In this document: positions 42,916 through 54,540 of the stretch, piece by piece
Layout of the letters: each line of letters starts with the position of its first letter
Numbering within the stretch: position 1 is the first letter of the stretch
From: Chaetoderma sp. LZ-2023a
Taxonomy: Eukaryota > Mollusca > Caudofoveata > Chaetodermatida > Chaetodermatidae
Assembly (NCBI GenBank): GCA_034401795.1
Contig: CM067366.1
Coordinates: 73,641,087-73,705,086 of the forward strand
Length of the DNA: 64,000 bases
Direction: 5' to 3'
The notes under the pieces: generated by a model
Seen by the model: the letters and a program-made list of their open reading frames with translations, nothing else
What the model was told of the DNA's origin: nothing
Databases searched by the model: none
Program-made: the position numbers and the translations under genes

Positions 42916-43059
<144 letters not shown>

Positions 43060-43199
43060 CTGACAGTACTGTCATCCTTAATTAGAGACCCGCCTGTATC
43101 AACCCGTATAGCTGTTAACTCTTATTCTGGTAGCCATGCACTGCATGTTGTAGTAGAATGCTCTCTCAGTCAGTATTTGTATCATAGTCGACTAGTAAA

Positions 43200-43730
43200 G
43201 TTATCCTTTAATATCAACACTCATTTAACGAGTTTTTTCTAGCAGTGTAATAAGTAACATGCGATATTTCAGTAGTTGTTGGTCATCTTGATAAGTATAT
43301 GTTGCAAAGATGTCCAGACATTATTTGTATTTAATATATTCATATGATTCCAGTTGGTAGTTCTAAGGCAGGCTCGCATTTTACCAAACCTCCCTTTATT
43401 TAGTAGTAGCTTAGTTGTGACTGTCTGACTCGCAGTCTTAAAGATGTTCTGGTGTAATTTGATCAACACGATGCCATGATCCCTTTTTCCTAAGGGGGAT
43501 AGTTGAGTGATGCCATTTATGATGTTTGTACTATTGGCAATAACAAGATCTAGAATATTTGGTGTTTGTCAAGACCTGTGTTTTGTCGGACTATTCACAA
43601 TTTGGTGAAGAAAATTGTCATGTAGTATCATTGTAAACTGTTCGCTTAAAGGATCTTTGATTGTCCTGAACCACAGTCTGTCATTGGGAAGTTAAAATTA
43701 CCCATTATTAAAATGTGGTTTAAGACACTG
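43200..43730 (-). pseudogene. LINE endonuclease C-terminal and linker fragment
   Basis: Minus-strand frames give a GNFNFPNDRLW-like endonuclease motif near 43690, then TPNILDLVIANSTNIINGI and SPLRKKGSWHRVDQI near 43500. These are the last conserved blocks of an APE-type endonuclease. At 43269-43469 LNKGRFGKMRACLRTTNW follows, as in the linker between endonuclease and RT of CR1-like elements. Stops are frequent. Strand and type match the RT at 45229-46100, but the order is wrong for one element, so it is a separate copy. Confidence 0.6.
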
Positions 43731-44174
43731 ACTGATAAATTTCGTCTCAAAAGCACTATGTTCGACGCTGCTACAATATCTTGAAATATCCAAAATAATG
43801 TTTCTCACATAATCAAACATCAATAAAATATTTTATTATGTAACGAAATTGGCTGTGGAAGTCGAATGTTCATAGCACTAAAAGTGCGAAAGCCCTTCCT
43901 ACTACTGGGCATCTGATGCATGCCTCCCTCTCTAGTGTGTTTTAAATTTGATGCATGGGTGCCTCTAGGACTTCTGTGTGCTGTGCATAAATTACAGCCT
44001 GAAGTCTAGAGCGATGAGATGATAAAGAAAAGGAGTCTGGTGAAGAGGATATCTAAGGACCTGTACCAGAAGCAACGCTTTGTAAGTAAGTAATGTTGCG
44101 TGGCAATGGCTCTGTTTTCCACTTTAAACCAAAGGCCTGGCCTATATGTACATGCATGCATGCACGCACCTGCC

Positions 44175-46110
44175 ATGTTATGTTATGTTATGTTATGTTC
44201 GTATAATCGTCCCCTTGATAGGAGTACCCACTGTAGTGGTAATAATTAAAATTGGATAATAACCAAACGAAAATAAAATAAAAGCAAGTAATAAACAAGG
44301 GAAAATTAAATAGACAAGTACAGAATAAAACAACACCCTAAAACTAGGTAAAGTAGTTGAACAAGAGCAGTACAGAATAAAACAACACACCAAACTAGGT
44401 AGAGTGGTTGAACAAGAGCAATATAAAATTCTAACACTAAGACACATTAATTTTTAAGAGTTTATCATAAGTTCAAAACATATTTGAATTAAAATAAAGT
44501 GCAAACGTACTATTTGACGCTTCGGTAGAATAAAAGCGCTACAGCATTTATATTGATACTACTGACTTGCTGATTAAAGTAAGATCATCTGCCACAGTTG
44601 GACAACCTGTGTACTGTGCTCCGCTGTAGGATCCGGCGTGCGCAGCTTCCAGTTGTCTTAACAGGTTATTAATATACATCTTCTTAGGACTTCTTAAGAT
44701 GGTATTATGGACTCAGGCATTTATTGCCTCTTCGTCCACATCTTCATTTTTCTTTAGCTTAAACTTTCTTTTCATGTGACTTCTTGGCGACTTGTCGTCT
44801 GCTGCAAAATCATATTTTACCTCTAGATTCTGCCAAAAAGCATCCAACCCAACCTCAAATGCAAACACTGTTTCAGTATTTATCAGTTCTTTCGGTAAAC
44901 CATTCCCCATTTCCACCACTCCGTTTTTTAAATGCATATTTTCTTAGATCTTGTCTGGGCCTCTTCTTTTCTAGCCTTAAGTTGTAACTCTTTGTTGGTG
45001 GAAATGTTGCCAGCTCCAGCATGTCTGCAGTAACTTCACTGTCCCATATCCCTTTCAATATCTTAAACACGTCACCTCTCAGTCTTCTATACTTAAGTGT
45101 TGGTAACCCCAACATTCTCAGTCTGTTTTGGTAGTCCATTTCCTTTAGAGATGGTACCTGTCTCGTTGCCCTCCAGTGTACATTTTCCAATACCATAACA
45201 CCTTTTTTTAAACTGCGGGCTCCAGACACTAACCGCATACTTGAGATGGGGGGGGGGGGGGTCTCACTAATGCCTTGAATAGGTACACAAACATATCCTC
45301 ATCTAAATACGTGAAACTTCTTCTAATCAGACCCATAATACCATTTGCCTTGTTGACCTGTTCTTGTATGTGGTGCCTGAATGTAAGACATTCGTCCACC
45401 ACCACACCTATGTCATTCTCTTTGTTTACTTCTTCCAGTATCATCTTCTCATTGGCTTGTTGTATAGGTGGTACGTATTTCTTGCATTTAGCCTCACCTT
45501 GCTTCCCATGTGACATGGTCATGAGTTTACACTTATTAGGGCGAAATCGGAGTAGCCAAGTATCTGACCATTCCTGCAACATGCCAAGGTCCTTCTGCAG
45601 CTCTTCCTCGTCATTTGTGCTCTTTATCTCCCTGTAAAATTTTGTGTCATCTGCAAAAGGATAAACTGTCGAATTCACCATATCTGGCAAGCCATTTATA
45701 TAGATGACAAATAGTATTGGGCCTCGCACACTACCCTGAGTGATTCCACTATTAACACCTCTGCTTCTTGAATCAATCCCTTTCACCACCACCTTTTGCG
45801 TTCGACCCGTTGACATGAGGCCTCCCTGTCTCACTCCTTGTTTAGTGAAAAATGTGTCGCTAAGGAGGCCTTTCCATTTAACTTTTGACGTCAGGTTAGT
45901 ATAGAGTAGGTCATAGCATGTAAATAATGCATGTTAATGCCGTGGTCAAATAGTTGACACTTTAGTGAGTCATGGTCATCTACATCGAATGCCTTCTGCG
46001 TATCGAGAAAAGCCATGTAAATTGGGGATTTTCTCTCTGTATACTCCAAATATGTCTCTGAGATAATTATCCCCGCCATCAGTGGGAAAGATGTTCGCAT
46101 GTTTGCATCC
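44175..46110 (-). pseudogene. CR1/L2-like LINE, RT to 3' tail
   Basis: At 45891-46100 the RT-A block reads YMAFLDTQKAFDVDDHDSL. At 45229-45834 come GVNSGITQGSVRGPILFVIYI, the catalytic FADDTK, then RPNKCKLMTMSHGKQGEA and a VVVDECLTFRHHI block. At 44873-45238 and 44713-44937 come NVHWRATRQVPSLKEMDYQN, TLKYRRLRGDVFKI and WFTERTDKY. The 3' end is marked by a run of TGTTA pentamers at 44175-44199 (TAACA on the sense strand), as expected of a LINE tail. A poly-G run near 45247-45260 shifts the frame. Confidence 0.8.
44316..44420. repeat. Two-copy 53-bp tandem repeat
   Basis: GTACAGAATAAAACAACAC occurs twice, about 53 bases apart, followed both times by AAACTAGGTA and GTTGAACAAGAGCA. It sits in the 3' untranslated part of the LINE above. 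Confidence 0.8.
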
Positions 46111-46401
46111 GTATTTTATCCTTCCGCGCGTTCTGCCGTTGCGCGTTTCATAATCGCTCCGTGGGTAGTGTATTGTTTTCTGCAGCGAACTATAGATTTA
46201 GTCACATGATCACAAAATGACAGAAAAACAACAAACAATTGTTTAAGCGTTGCGAAATGAAGAAACTTCATATAGATTACGTTGTCTTCCACCTACTTAG
46301 AACATGATGGTATAGGACTTAAGGAAAAGCAGTGTAAGTAATCTAGGTGGTATGACAGTGCCATTTGATGTAGCACTGGTGACAGTGACAGAAATCTTGA
46401 C

Positions 46402-46880
46402 TTGAAGTGTCATTTAAGGAGGGCAACCAGACAGATTCCGTCATTGAAGGGGCTGAGCTACCCTGACAGGCTAAAGAGACTAAATCTTCCAACTCTAAAA
46501 TACAGACGACACCGGGGAGATATGATTGAATTATATAAAATCATACATGGTTATTACGACACACATCTAACAAAACATCTTTTCACATTAAACAATTCAA
46601 TAGCAAGAGGACACACATATAAACTAAAGAAACATCGCTTTTCACATGATTTCAGAAAACATTACTTTACCAATAGAATAATCGATGCCTGGAATTCACT
46701 ATCTGATCACATTGTAACATCGAAAAATTTAAACATCTTCAAGAATAGATTAGACACATACTGGACAAACCAAGAACTAAGATTTAACTATCATAGCAGC
46801 CTAACTCTATTATACACAAAACGGAACATAGAGGCTTTTTAGCCTGCGTTCTGCAAATCAATCTTATCTTATCTTATCTT
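46402..46880 (+). pseudogene. CR1/L2-like LINE C-terminus with ATCTT tail
   Basis: A 146-codon frame with the terminal LINE block: RRATRQIPSLKGLSYPDRLK, LNLPTLKYRRHRGDMIELYK and FTNRIIDAWNSLSDHIV. It stops at 46840 and is followed by about four TCTTA repeats, a typical LINE 3' tail. The 5' truncation point is near 46400. This is the best-preserved LINE tail in the window. Confidence 0.85.
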
Positions 46881-46984
46881 AATGTTGCACTGATGCTGAA
46901 TGACTGATGACAGTGACAGAAATTTGGAAATAATGTCCTCATGGTGTTTCACCATAACTTCAGGATCAAGGATGTGCTCATACA

Positions 46985-47074
46985 TAGACTAATTTCTATA
47001 TAAACGACATAGATGAAAACATTACAAGCCAAATTGGTAAATTTGCTGGTGATACTAAATTAGGTAAAGACATT
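46985..47074 (+). pseudogene. CR1-like LINE RT, left part of a split copy
   Basis: INDIDENITSQIGKFAGDTK ends with LGKDI at 47074. This is the RT stretch leading into the catalytic box, where FADD has become FAGD. At 47075 DIRS terminal sequence begins. The same LINE continues in frame at 58149. The 5' part beyond 46985 is decayed. Confidence 0.8.
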
Positions 47075-47087
47075 TCACATCAAGAGT

Positions 47088-47200
47088 ATACTTCATGATA
47101 TTTCCTAAATATCGACCTAGCTTCAATAATACTCAGAATTAAAAAGAACCGCTCCCACTGGGCAGGTTACACAACTGACAGACCAGCGGATGTGAGAAAG
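47088..47200 (+). repeat. DIRS left inverted terminal repeat
   Basis: TACTTCATGATATTTCCTAA through CAGACCAGCGGATGTG, about 95% identical by eye to the reverse complement of 57975-58095. The outermost 13 or so bases (47075-47087) are not in the right repeat but are complemented by the internal region near 57791. Confidence 0.85.
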
Positions 47201-47204
47201 GTGA

Positions 47205-48080
47205 TCATACTTAGTCCAGATGGAGGGAGTCTGAATCACGGAAGTGATATTTATACGTACATCCACTGGGGAAAATAAAGATTAACTAGGCTTATCAGGT
47301 CATAGACGATTCATAAACAATCACACTATACAAACGGAATAGTTAGAGGTTATTTTCGAAAATATGTCAAGACATAATGATGCGTTTAAGAGCCTTAAAT
47401 ACAACGCAGCCTCTCAATGTTTGATGACAACTTAAAAGTAGCCCTCATATCCGACTCTACGGGTAGTAAATGTTGAGTACTCGAGCCTAGTACTCGACTG
47501 AATTACAAGCTTCAGTAAAAATAAACCTAGAGGCGTGGCTTGGTGCCAATGATTTGTTCATGTCTCGCGATAGGGAGAAGTAAGGGTTTTTTTTGGCTTG
47601 AAGTTACACATCTTTTTTAGATTTCCTTCCGCCCTAGGGTACTGAAATTCAGCACGGTGTGTATCCGTCCTCTATGTGTGTTATTGGATGGTCCGTTTTT
47701 CGAGTGCAATTTGTGATGTGATGTAATCTCCGAATTTCTATTGTAGCGTGGAGGTGAAATGATGTCAACGATGTAAATGATTTGAGCAATGAGGAGTTTC
47801 AAATGCATAGGCGTAGGGTCAGGGGTGTGTGTGTGGGGGTGGTGGTGGGGTGTGTGTGGTGGTGGTGAGGCGGGGGGAGGGGGGGGAAACCAGGTTTTGC
47901 TGCTCCTATAGTGTATCCCCCATAGCGCCCCCTTAGGTTTTTGGCCCTTCAGCACCCCCACCCCACACCACACCTACCCTGTCCAAGTACCTTCATATGC
48001 CACTGAAATGGGAGTTTGTAACCAACGGTAATAATATGATAAACTTAGAAAGCTTTACCGACTCCTTGGAACCGGGTACT
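47205..48080. other. Unassigned stretch with GT-rich low-complexity tract
   Basis: No recognisable gene. 47823-47890 is a GTGTGG / GGTGG-rich purine-biased tract whose complement gives a spurious Pro/His-rich frame. A GTACTCG motif occurs twice near 47477-47495. Confidence 0.45.
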
Positions 48081-48084
48081 CGGC

Positions 48085-49945
48085 TCCCAACTGCCGAGTA
48101 CCCATCTACCATAGAGCTCATTTCTTGTTTGCATAGCAACAAGAGCTATACATGCTTTTTGCAGTGGAAAGATTAAGAAATAATCTAAGTCTTTGTGTCT
48201 GTGATTGTGATAGCTAGTGACTCTTTTGCAAGGATAATTGGATAATATGGATACCGCCGATGATAACCAGGTCGTATAATTCCTTATTATTCCATAGTTA
48301 AAAGACTTAGGTCTCTAAATTTCGTTTGTGTCGCATGTTCCAATTTCTGACCCCAAAGAATCTGGGACGTGTGTTAACAACGAGATATGCCGGATGGTCG
48401 CCTTCTTTAACCCCAACAGGCGATCGGCAGATATGAAAATAGGTGTTTGCTACGGTATTTGTAACACGAATATTGGCTGACGTCGTTTTTCGTAGGATCC
48501 GAGCGGGTAACGTCACACCCGTGGTGCTCGGATGTTTATGTGAAGAAAATGTTTTCATTAATTCGCGCATCTTGTTCTGGGTGCTGCGTACTAAAAATGG
48601 TACCGGAAAACTTTGGAATGTTCAAGTTTGCGTGTTATCACGATCTGTTTGCAATGATCGGTGGTTTCAAAATTCTTGATTAGATATGTGGTCTGCGGTT
48701 TTACCGTGTGCTACAGCAGTTTGTTTACATTTTGTTGTTTCTTCACATATCGTTTTGGCTTTCGTTAGGAGTATAATTTATATTGATTGGTAAATATACC
48801 CCGAATGCTATGCGATATGATTCCTGGTTCCGTTATACATCCTGGAGGATCATTATGGGTGTATTGGTGGCCGCTTCGTTCTTGTCATCATAATCAATGC
48901 GATCTTTGCTGTAACATTGCGGTGGGGGGGTGCGGGAGGGTACAGTTAATTTATAGTCAAATATTTGACAATTAATTGTCTGCCTTCCATCCGTGTCTCG
49001 TTCCGCTTGCTTATTGTAGGTTTGTGCTTATTTATAGGCCAAGCCAGCCCCGCCATCATGTGACGAGTGCCACAAGTTCATACGGGTCCTATTTAAGGAC
49101 CATGTCTGCTTTAGATGTACTCCATGTAACCTTGATAGTAGGTTAATGTGTGTGCCGTGTGGTCCACGGATATGATGTTGAAGTTCCTTGCCCAGAAGGA
49201 TTTGGCTGGGTCTGACGCGGGGTCAGGCAGTCCGAAGTTAAATCGTGGAGCATCCGGTTCAGCCGGTGGGGGCGCTCCACGTCCTCAGCCGGAGGTGGCG
49301 GAGATGGCACCGCTGGCGTGGTTTGGTCCGGCTATGCAGGGCTTTCTGCATAGCGTTCTACCCACGCTGGTGTCGTCCCTGCTGCCGAAGGTTGTGGGGC
49401 AGTCTCTCCCCATGCTTGGTACGGACCCTGTCCTTGGACAGGGTCCTGGACTGGTCACCGAGGGAGCCATCTCGTACGGCCCCCTGGCAGTCCCGTCGGG
49501 GGACTCTTAGGAGGAAAAAGTTGGGGGGGGGCAGTGATGCGAATGTGATTCGGTTCCGTTAACTTGACGGTCCTTTTTAGGTCTCCGTTAGTCAAGTTTA
49601 AGTCTAAATCTTTCTCCAAGGGGCAAAAGTAGCATTGATGGCTTGCCCCTTCCCACCAGGTTACTGATCAAATCTGGTGTATATCAGAAGTAACAGAATG
49701 GTGAGTATTGATCGAAGGAGAATGAAGGAAATGTCAATTTCCCTTTCTCCGAGATCTAACAATACTCACCATTCTGTTACGGACCCAGCCTCCCAGCCCC
49801 ACGGAGGCAAGCCATGGATTTCTCTTGTTTGGTGGCTATGCAAACAATATGAGCTCTATGGTAGACGGGTACTCGGCAGTTGGGAGCTGAATGGTGAGTA
49901 TTGTTAGATCTCGGAGAAAGGGAAATTGACATTTCCTTCAATCTT
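48085..49945 (+). mobile_element. Second DIRS-like derivative, gag only
   Basis: Left terminal sequence at 48080-48125 (GGCTCCCAACTGCCGAGTAC, then CATAGAGCTCAT) is the reverse complement of 49845-49890. At the right, 49889-49942 is a near-perfect inverse of 49724-49777, the internal complementary region. The adjoining bases 49685-49722 read as the complement of the lost left end. The left outer 25 bases or so are missing. The interior has only gag-type sequence (49038-49510), with no RT or recombinase, so it is a deleted or non-autonomous copy. Its ends are unrelated in sequence to those of the 47075-58148 element, so it is a different DIRS family. Confidence 0.7.
49038..49510 (+). pseudogene. 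DIRS gag fragment with Cys-rich motif
   Basis: One frame from 49038 gives CDECHKFIRVLFKDHVCFRC followed by TPCN and MCVPCGP, four CxxC-like pairs resembling the N-terminal zinc region of DIRS gag. A shift leads into the 120-codon frame 49148-49510, with a Gly/Ser/Pro linker and an amphipathic stretch (FLHSVLPTLVSSLLPKVVGQ). No in-frame start is present because a stop lies at 49035. Likely non-functional. Confidence 0.5.
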
Positions 49946-50527
49946 AAGGCAATAGAAAAAGTGAGGAAAAATTTATTTTGGAACAATCCCCCTGTTAAAG
50001 TTGCATATTCACACTAAACTGCTTTAAAATAAATTAATTAAAATTGTAGACTTTTAGAGGATTAAATTGTGTGCTTATATGAATGAAACAAGATAAATCT
50101 TAACATATACGGTGATTTCATATAATTTTTTTAAGTTGCGAAATTGAATTAGAGACACGCGTACATATTTTAGCTTCACAAATAAAAATATTATATTAAT
50201 TTATACGGAATGAAATCATCAAATGTTAAGGTGCACATTCACACCAAAATGCTCTAAGAAAACATTTACAAACGGGCCAAATTGGTTATTCGTTACATCC
50301 ACACATGTAAGCCTATATAAATCTCATTGATGATGTCCATACAATGGACCTGTCCAGTTTTAGATATGTCCCGCCCATCTCTAGCTAAGCTTCACCCACT
50401 CCTCACTCGTGTTGGGATTGGTCGATCCCTGAACTCCATGACTATCAGTTTCCAGAAAACTATACAAGGATCTTTAATGCTTCTGGAGAAATAAGTTGTC
50501 ATAATGCCGGTATATCCGCTATATATA
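49946..50527. other. AT-rich spacer with a duplicated TTCACAC block
   Basis: No gene. GTTAAAGTTGCATATTCACA near 49996 and GTTAAGGTGCACATTCACAC near 50226 are related direct repeats about 230 bases apart, each followed by a short A/T-rich run. This may be a decayed MITE. Confidence 0.4.
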
Positions 50528-52184
50528 CACCTGTGCAAAAGTTAAGCACCAGCAAAAACAATAGAACGTAGAAACATGATGGTACAACTAGGCTGCCATA
50601 CTTTTTGTCCCCGCGTTAGCTGACATAATTCCAAGTACGAAATGCACATGCATGCATGACTTCACGCCGCTTGATGTCCGTGCGTGGCGGGAAACAGCAC
50701 ACGTGTTCAGTTATGTAAAAGTCCAGTTTGAGGTGTAGAACATTACATACAGATTTAGGCGACAATATTAGGGATTTTGTGTTCATGACCGTGGTTTATG
50801 TGTACAGAGAGAATTAGCTCTTGATTGTGAACCGCTATGGCAAGACGAAGGTTAAGTGATCGTGTGAAATGGCAAATCATAGGCATGCATACCACTGGTA
50901 TGTCATGCAGAGAGATTAGCAGACAGCTGAACATTAACCATACTGTAATCAGTCGTTTGATTGCAAAACATGGGCAAACTAACGAGGTGAAGGACAGGCC
51001 TAGATCTGGAAGACCGAAGAAGACTACTGCCCGTGATGATCGAGCCCTAGTACGCCTTGTTAGGAGATCTCCATTCACCAACAGCAGAGTGCTCAGCCAG
51101 CAATGGGAAACGCGCAATAGAGTGTCAATGTCTACCATCAAAAGGAGACTGTATGCTGCTGGCATGAAAGCTAGGAGACCTGTCAGACGTCCTCTCCTCA
51201 CTGCACACCACAAAGAGGAGCGTCTGAGGTGGTGCAACGAAAGAAGACACTGGAACATGAGATCCTGGAGACGGGTACACTGGTCCGATGAAAGTCGGTT
51301 CCTGCTTCATGCCACAGATGGTCGAACTCGTGTATGGAGGTCCAGACGCACGGCGTACGACCAACGTAACATCATGGAAGAAGTTCCATTTGGTGGAGGT
51401 TCCGTTATGATATGGGGGTGCATCTCATTTGATTGTAAGCTGGATCTGTTGACTGTACCTGGAACACTAAATGGACAAAGATATCAAGATTCCATACTGG
51501 ATAGAGTTGTGGTCACTCATTTTGTAAATCATGCACCTGAAACCCACCCTATATTCATGGATGACAACGCCTGACCACATCGTGCTAGAGCTGTGCATGA
51601 ATACCTCCGCCAGAATGCCATCGAAACCCTACTATGGCCAGCAAGGAGCCCTGACATGAACCCTATTGAGCATATCTGGGACATTCTGGGAAACATGGTG
51701 AGAAGGAGGGATCCTCCTGTGCAGAACCTACAGGAATTAACAGACGCACTCCATCTTGAATGGCAACGAATACCACAATGGCGTATCAGTCGGTTGGTGA
51801 CCAGCATGAGACGTCGTGTCCAGGCCGTCATCCAGGCACAAGGTGGATATACCCGGTATTAATAATGACAGTCTCAAACTCGTGCACAGATGTTAAACTT
51901 CGTTTTCAGACACCATTAATGACAATCTAGCCACGTGTGTCAACTGTAGGGCAATAGTTGTCAGTTGTGTCAACGTAACCATATTCAGGCCTCGTTTTCA
52001 AGTTCAAACAAAAACATACAGTGTTTCCCCACCATCATAATCAGCATTCCTCTAGTTGCATTATTACCTCTTGCACTAAGATGGATGGGTACATAAATGT
52101 TTATGCTATTGCTTTCTTCATAGCACATGAATATACCCTCGCATGTGCGTAAAAATAGGGTGGTGCTTAACTTTTGCACAGGTG
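50528..52184 (+). mobile_element. Tc1-type DNA transposon, 1657 bp
   Basis: Terminal inverted repeats of 23-24 bp (CACCTGTGCAAAAGTTAAGC at the left, its complement at the right), each flanked by TA, the Tc1/mariner target. One transposase frame fills the middle. A single in-frame stop is the only obvious lesion. The TA at the left lies in a TATATATA context. It sits inside the interrupted DIRS element. Confidence 0.93.
50837..51862 (+). pseudogene. Tc1 transposase, one premature stop
   Basis: About 341 residues in one frame, interrupted only by TGA at 51572-51574, directly after FMDDNA. The N-terminus has paired-like helix-turn-helix motifs (GMSCREISRQLNINHTVISR, SMSTIKRRLYAAG) with a GRPKKT linker. 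The catalytic triad is Asp151 (HWSDESRF), Asp243 (DDNA) and Glu278 (PDMNPIEHIWD), with 34 residues between the last two, giving DD34E. GGGSVMIWG is the usual central block. The stop replaces the residue that is normally Arg or Ala in the DNAxPH motif; CGA to TGA, a CpG transition, is the simplest cause. Length is normal for the family. Confidence 0.92.
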
Positions 52185-52229
52185 TATAGTTGAAATATGT
52201 AGGGCCTACAATTTTCCTGGCACCACTCT

Positions 52230-52490
52230 TCTTGCAATGTCTTTTTAACCCCTTCATGGTGAAGCCACCAACCCCCCCCCCCCCCCCCCCCCCCCCCCCG
52301 GCCAATGCAGTGGTCTTGAAGATAGTGAATGCCAATGTGCAGGCCAAGAGAATACTATTATCAAATTCTTTGAACATGTATCACTTGAATGAATGTGGCC
52401 GAGTGCATAAAACGATCGTAAGCCTACGTCCGATGTATCTCTGTATGCCACTAGCGTTAAATTTTCAAAATAGTCTCCTAAGGAAATAAG
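52230..52490. repeat. Decayed hairpin-MITE relative with poly-C at 52272-52299
   Basis: CAATGCAGTGGTCTTGAAGA, then a GCAGGCCAAGAGAATACTAT block and a TTGAATGAATGTGGCCGAG block, match the arm and centre of the palindrome family at 905-1060 and 59822-59946. A run of 28 C bases has expanded at its left edge. Confidence 0.55.
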
Positions 52491-52499
52491 TCAATATTT

Positions 52500-53690
52500 T
52501 AATTTCCTTGATAAAATTAAGCCATTAAGACGTTAAAATTTGCAGATGCAGTGCTACATACTGTCTTCTTTTTTTTAAACCATGATTTGCTCATTTTACT
52601 GACACCACCTACACTTGACAAAGCTCACAATGAGAGTGTAAAAAGACCAACACTCAAAATCACATGATCCTCAAAAACACCTTAATGCCCATTCAGACCG
52701 TGCGCGTGCAGCACGACAACTCAGTTCACCCGTACCCTACTTGACAAAATAGTATTCAGACCAAGCGCGTACGTGATAATAATTTTGACATTATCAAGGT
52801 GGAATATGTAAGTTGAAAGGTCCCAATTATTTCTGGTTGGATAGGTCACATCCATTTAGACTGCATACGGTCCACCGTCCGTGAGAGGTGCATTCAACTT
52901 GCTGACCATAAAAAAATAAAACGACTGTGAAGGTGACTGACACAGCGAGATTCTGGGGGTAGGGGTGAGGACACTATGAGGTTGGTTCATATAGCGTGTA
53001 GACTCTGTAGAGTAAACCATTTATTAACCATTTCAGCCTCAAACACTATCTAACACGTTACATGGTCTCCCTCTTAATGAAGGTTGTCTTTAGAGCAGGT
53101 TCGATTATATGGTTGAGTGCCCGATCGAAGTCTGGCAGACATTGCTTTAAATATGTATGTAAAAGGAAGGCAATCGGCAATCAGACCGCCTTCGCTTTTG
53201 ACACTCTGTCCTCAGCCAAAATCTTTAGCTTCCCCAGGTCCTTTCTTGATCTGAGTGTACCGAGTTATGTTTGCTTGAGGCAATCATCATCATACATACA
53301 GAGCTGTAGAATTCCCATCCAGAGAAATATACTCCCTGAGTGTACTAAACGATTTCCAACACACGTTCACACTACTGTCCACACAACAGCATCAGCCACC
53401 CACCCTTCCCCCACCCCACCCCAACAACCCAACTAATAGATGTATGTGTTGTGGCTGCCCCTTCCCTTAATTCTAAAAGACTTGATCTAATAAGGAAGGA
53501 AGGGTGCTGTCCCACAACTGGCGACTGTGCGTGTGTACCATGATGTAAGACTAAGTGGTCCTAATGTTTGAATGCAATTAATGCAATTACCCACACACGC
53601 ACGCACACACTCATGCACACACAGACGCTTATGTATAATCAGTATCATTAAGTTCCCATTCACATATAAACTCCCTCATAAATATCATAT
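52500..53690. other. Unassigned stretch
   Basis: No recognisable gene, although a 124-codon frame lies at 53062-53436. A CCACCC-rich tract lies at 53395-53430 and a CA/CACG tract at 53590-53625. The last 100 bases may be the decayed start of the LINE endonuclease that follows. Confidence 0.4.
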
Positions 53691-53699
53691 GTCATGTCA

Positions 53700-54005
53700 G
53701 TCTCAACCACTTTCTTTATTGAAATTCCAGATAACAAAGGTATTTGGAGTCATTTATAGACCGTCTGGAAAGGATACTGAGATCTTTATCAACATATTTG
53801 AAGACATTCTCAAAATTATACAAAAGGAAAATAAATTATGTTATCTTGCAGGTGATTTTAATGTCAATTTACTATTTAATTCAATGCATACCCAGAACTT
53901 TACTAACTTGTTAAACTCTTATTCCTTCATACCAACAATAACAAAAACCAACAAGAATAACAGAATTTACTGCAACACTAATTGACAACATTTTTACCAA
54001 CAACA
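53700..54005 (+). pseudogene. LINE APE-endonuclease fragment
   Basis: ITKVFGVIYRPSGKDTEIFI is followed by LCYLAGDFNVNLL, the catalytic GDFN block of APE-type LINE endonucleases, and then NLLNSYSFIPTITK. The related frame IDNIFTNNIS is cut near 54005, where DIRS gag sequence starts. Only about 100 residues of the domain remain. Confidence 0.8.
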
Positions 54006-54009
54006 TCTC

Positions 54010-54540
54010 AGAATGTAGCAGATCAGGCAGGTCCAGGGTTGTTTGGAGGTGAAGGATGTCTGCACCTCCAACAAACCGTAGACCTGGTGAACAACCAGAG
54101 GGCGCTACGAGAGCAGTCTGAAGTGACCCGCAGGGAGCGTGTTCGAGCAGCGCCCCCTGCCTTCCACCCTCAGCAGGCTGGACGTGGTGGTGGCCTTGTC
54201 AGAGGCCAACCACCTACGCAGTGTCAGCCACGGCAATGACAGCGTAAGCCAGCTAGGGGGAGCGCAGGCTCCTCCAGCACAACCCGCCAGACAGCCTGCG
54301 TACCGAGCTGCGCGTGGCGCTGGTAGAGGAGCGCGGGGTTCTGGTCGTAGGAGCCGAACCTGATGGGTCGCCTCTCAAAAAGACCACACGAGTGCTGCTA
54401 GGACAGCCTCCAGAGACAGGGCTTCTCTTGCACTTCTCGGGTCCAACTCAGTCCTTAGGTGCACCCGTGGGAGGCTGTCTGGCCTTCTACATGCAAGAGT
54501 GGGAGCGGGTTACTCAGGACCGCTCAGTCTTGTGATGGCT
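54010..54540 (+). pseudogene. DIRS gag C-terminus and start of RT region
   Basis: Overlapping frames 53982-54239, 54139-54363 and 54314-54535 read in succession. TVDLVNNQRALREQSEVTRR and LSRLDVVVALSEANHLRSVS belong to a gag-like tail, an Ala/Gly/Arg-rich linker follows, then GAPVGGCLAFYMQEWERVTQ, the conserved block preceding DIRS RT. Two frame changes show decay. Confidence 0.6.

Noticed and set aside
47617-47973. 118-codon Pro/His-rich minus frame
   Set aside because: Mostly the complement of a GT/GGTGG low-complexity tract. No conserved motif.
48307-48679. Overlapping 87-codon minus and 78-codon plus frames
   Set aside because: Neither shows a motif or conserved relative in the window. 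Insufficient evidence for a gene.
50755-51364. 167- and 79-codon minus-strand frames over the Tc1 element
   Set aside because: They lie opposite the transposase, which has full family motifs on the plus strand.
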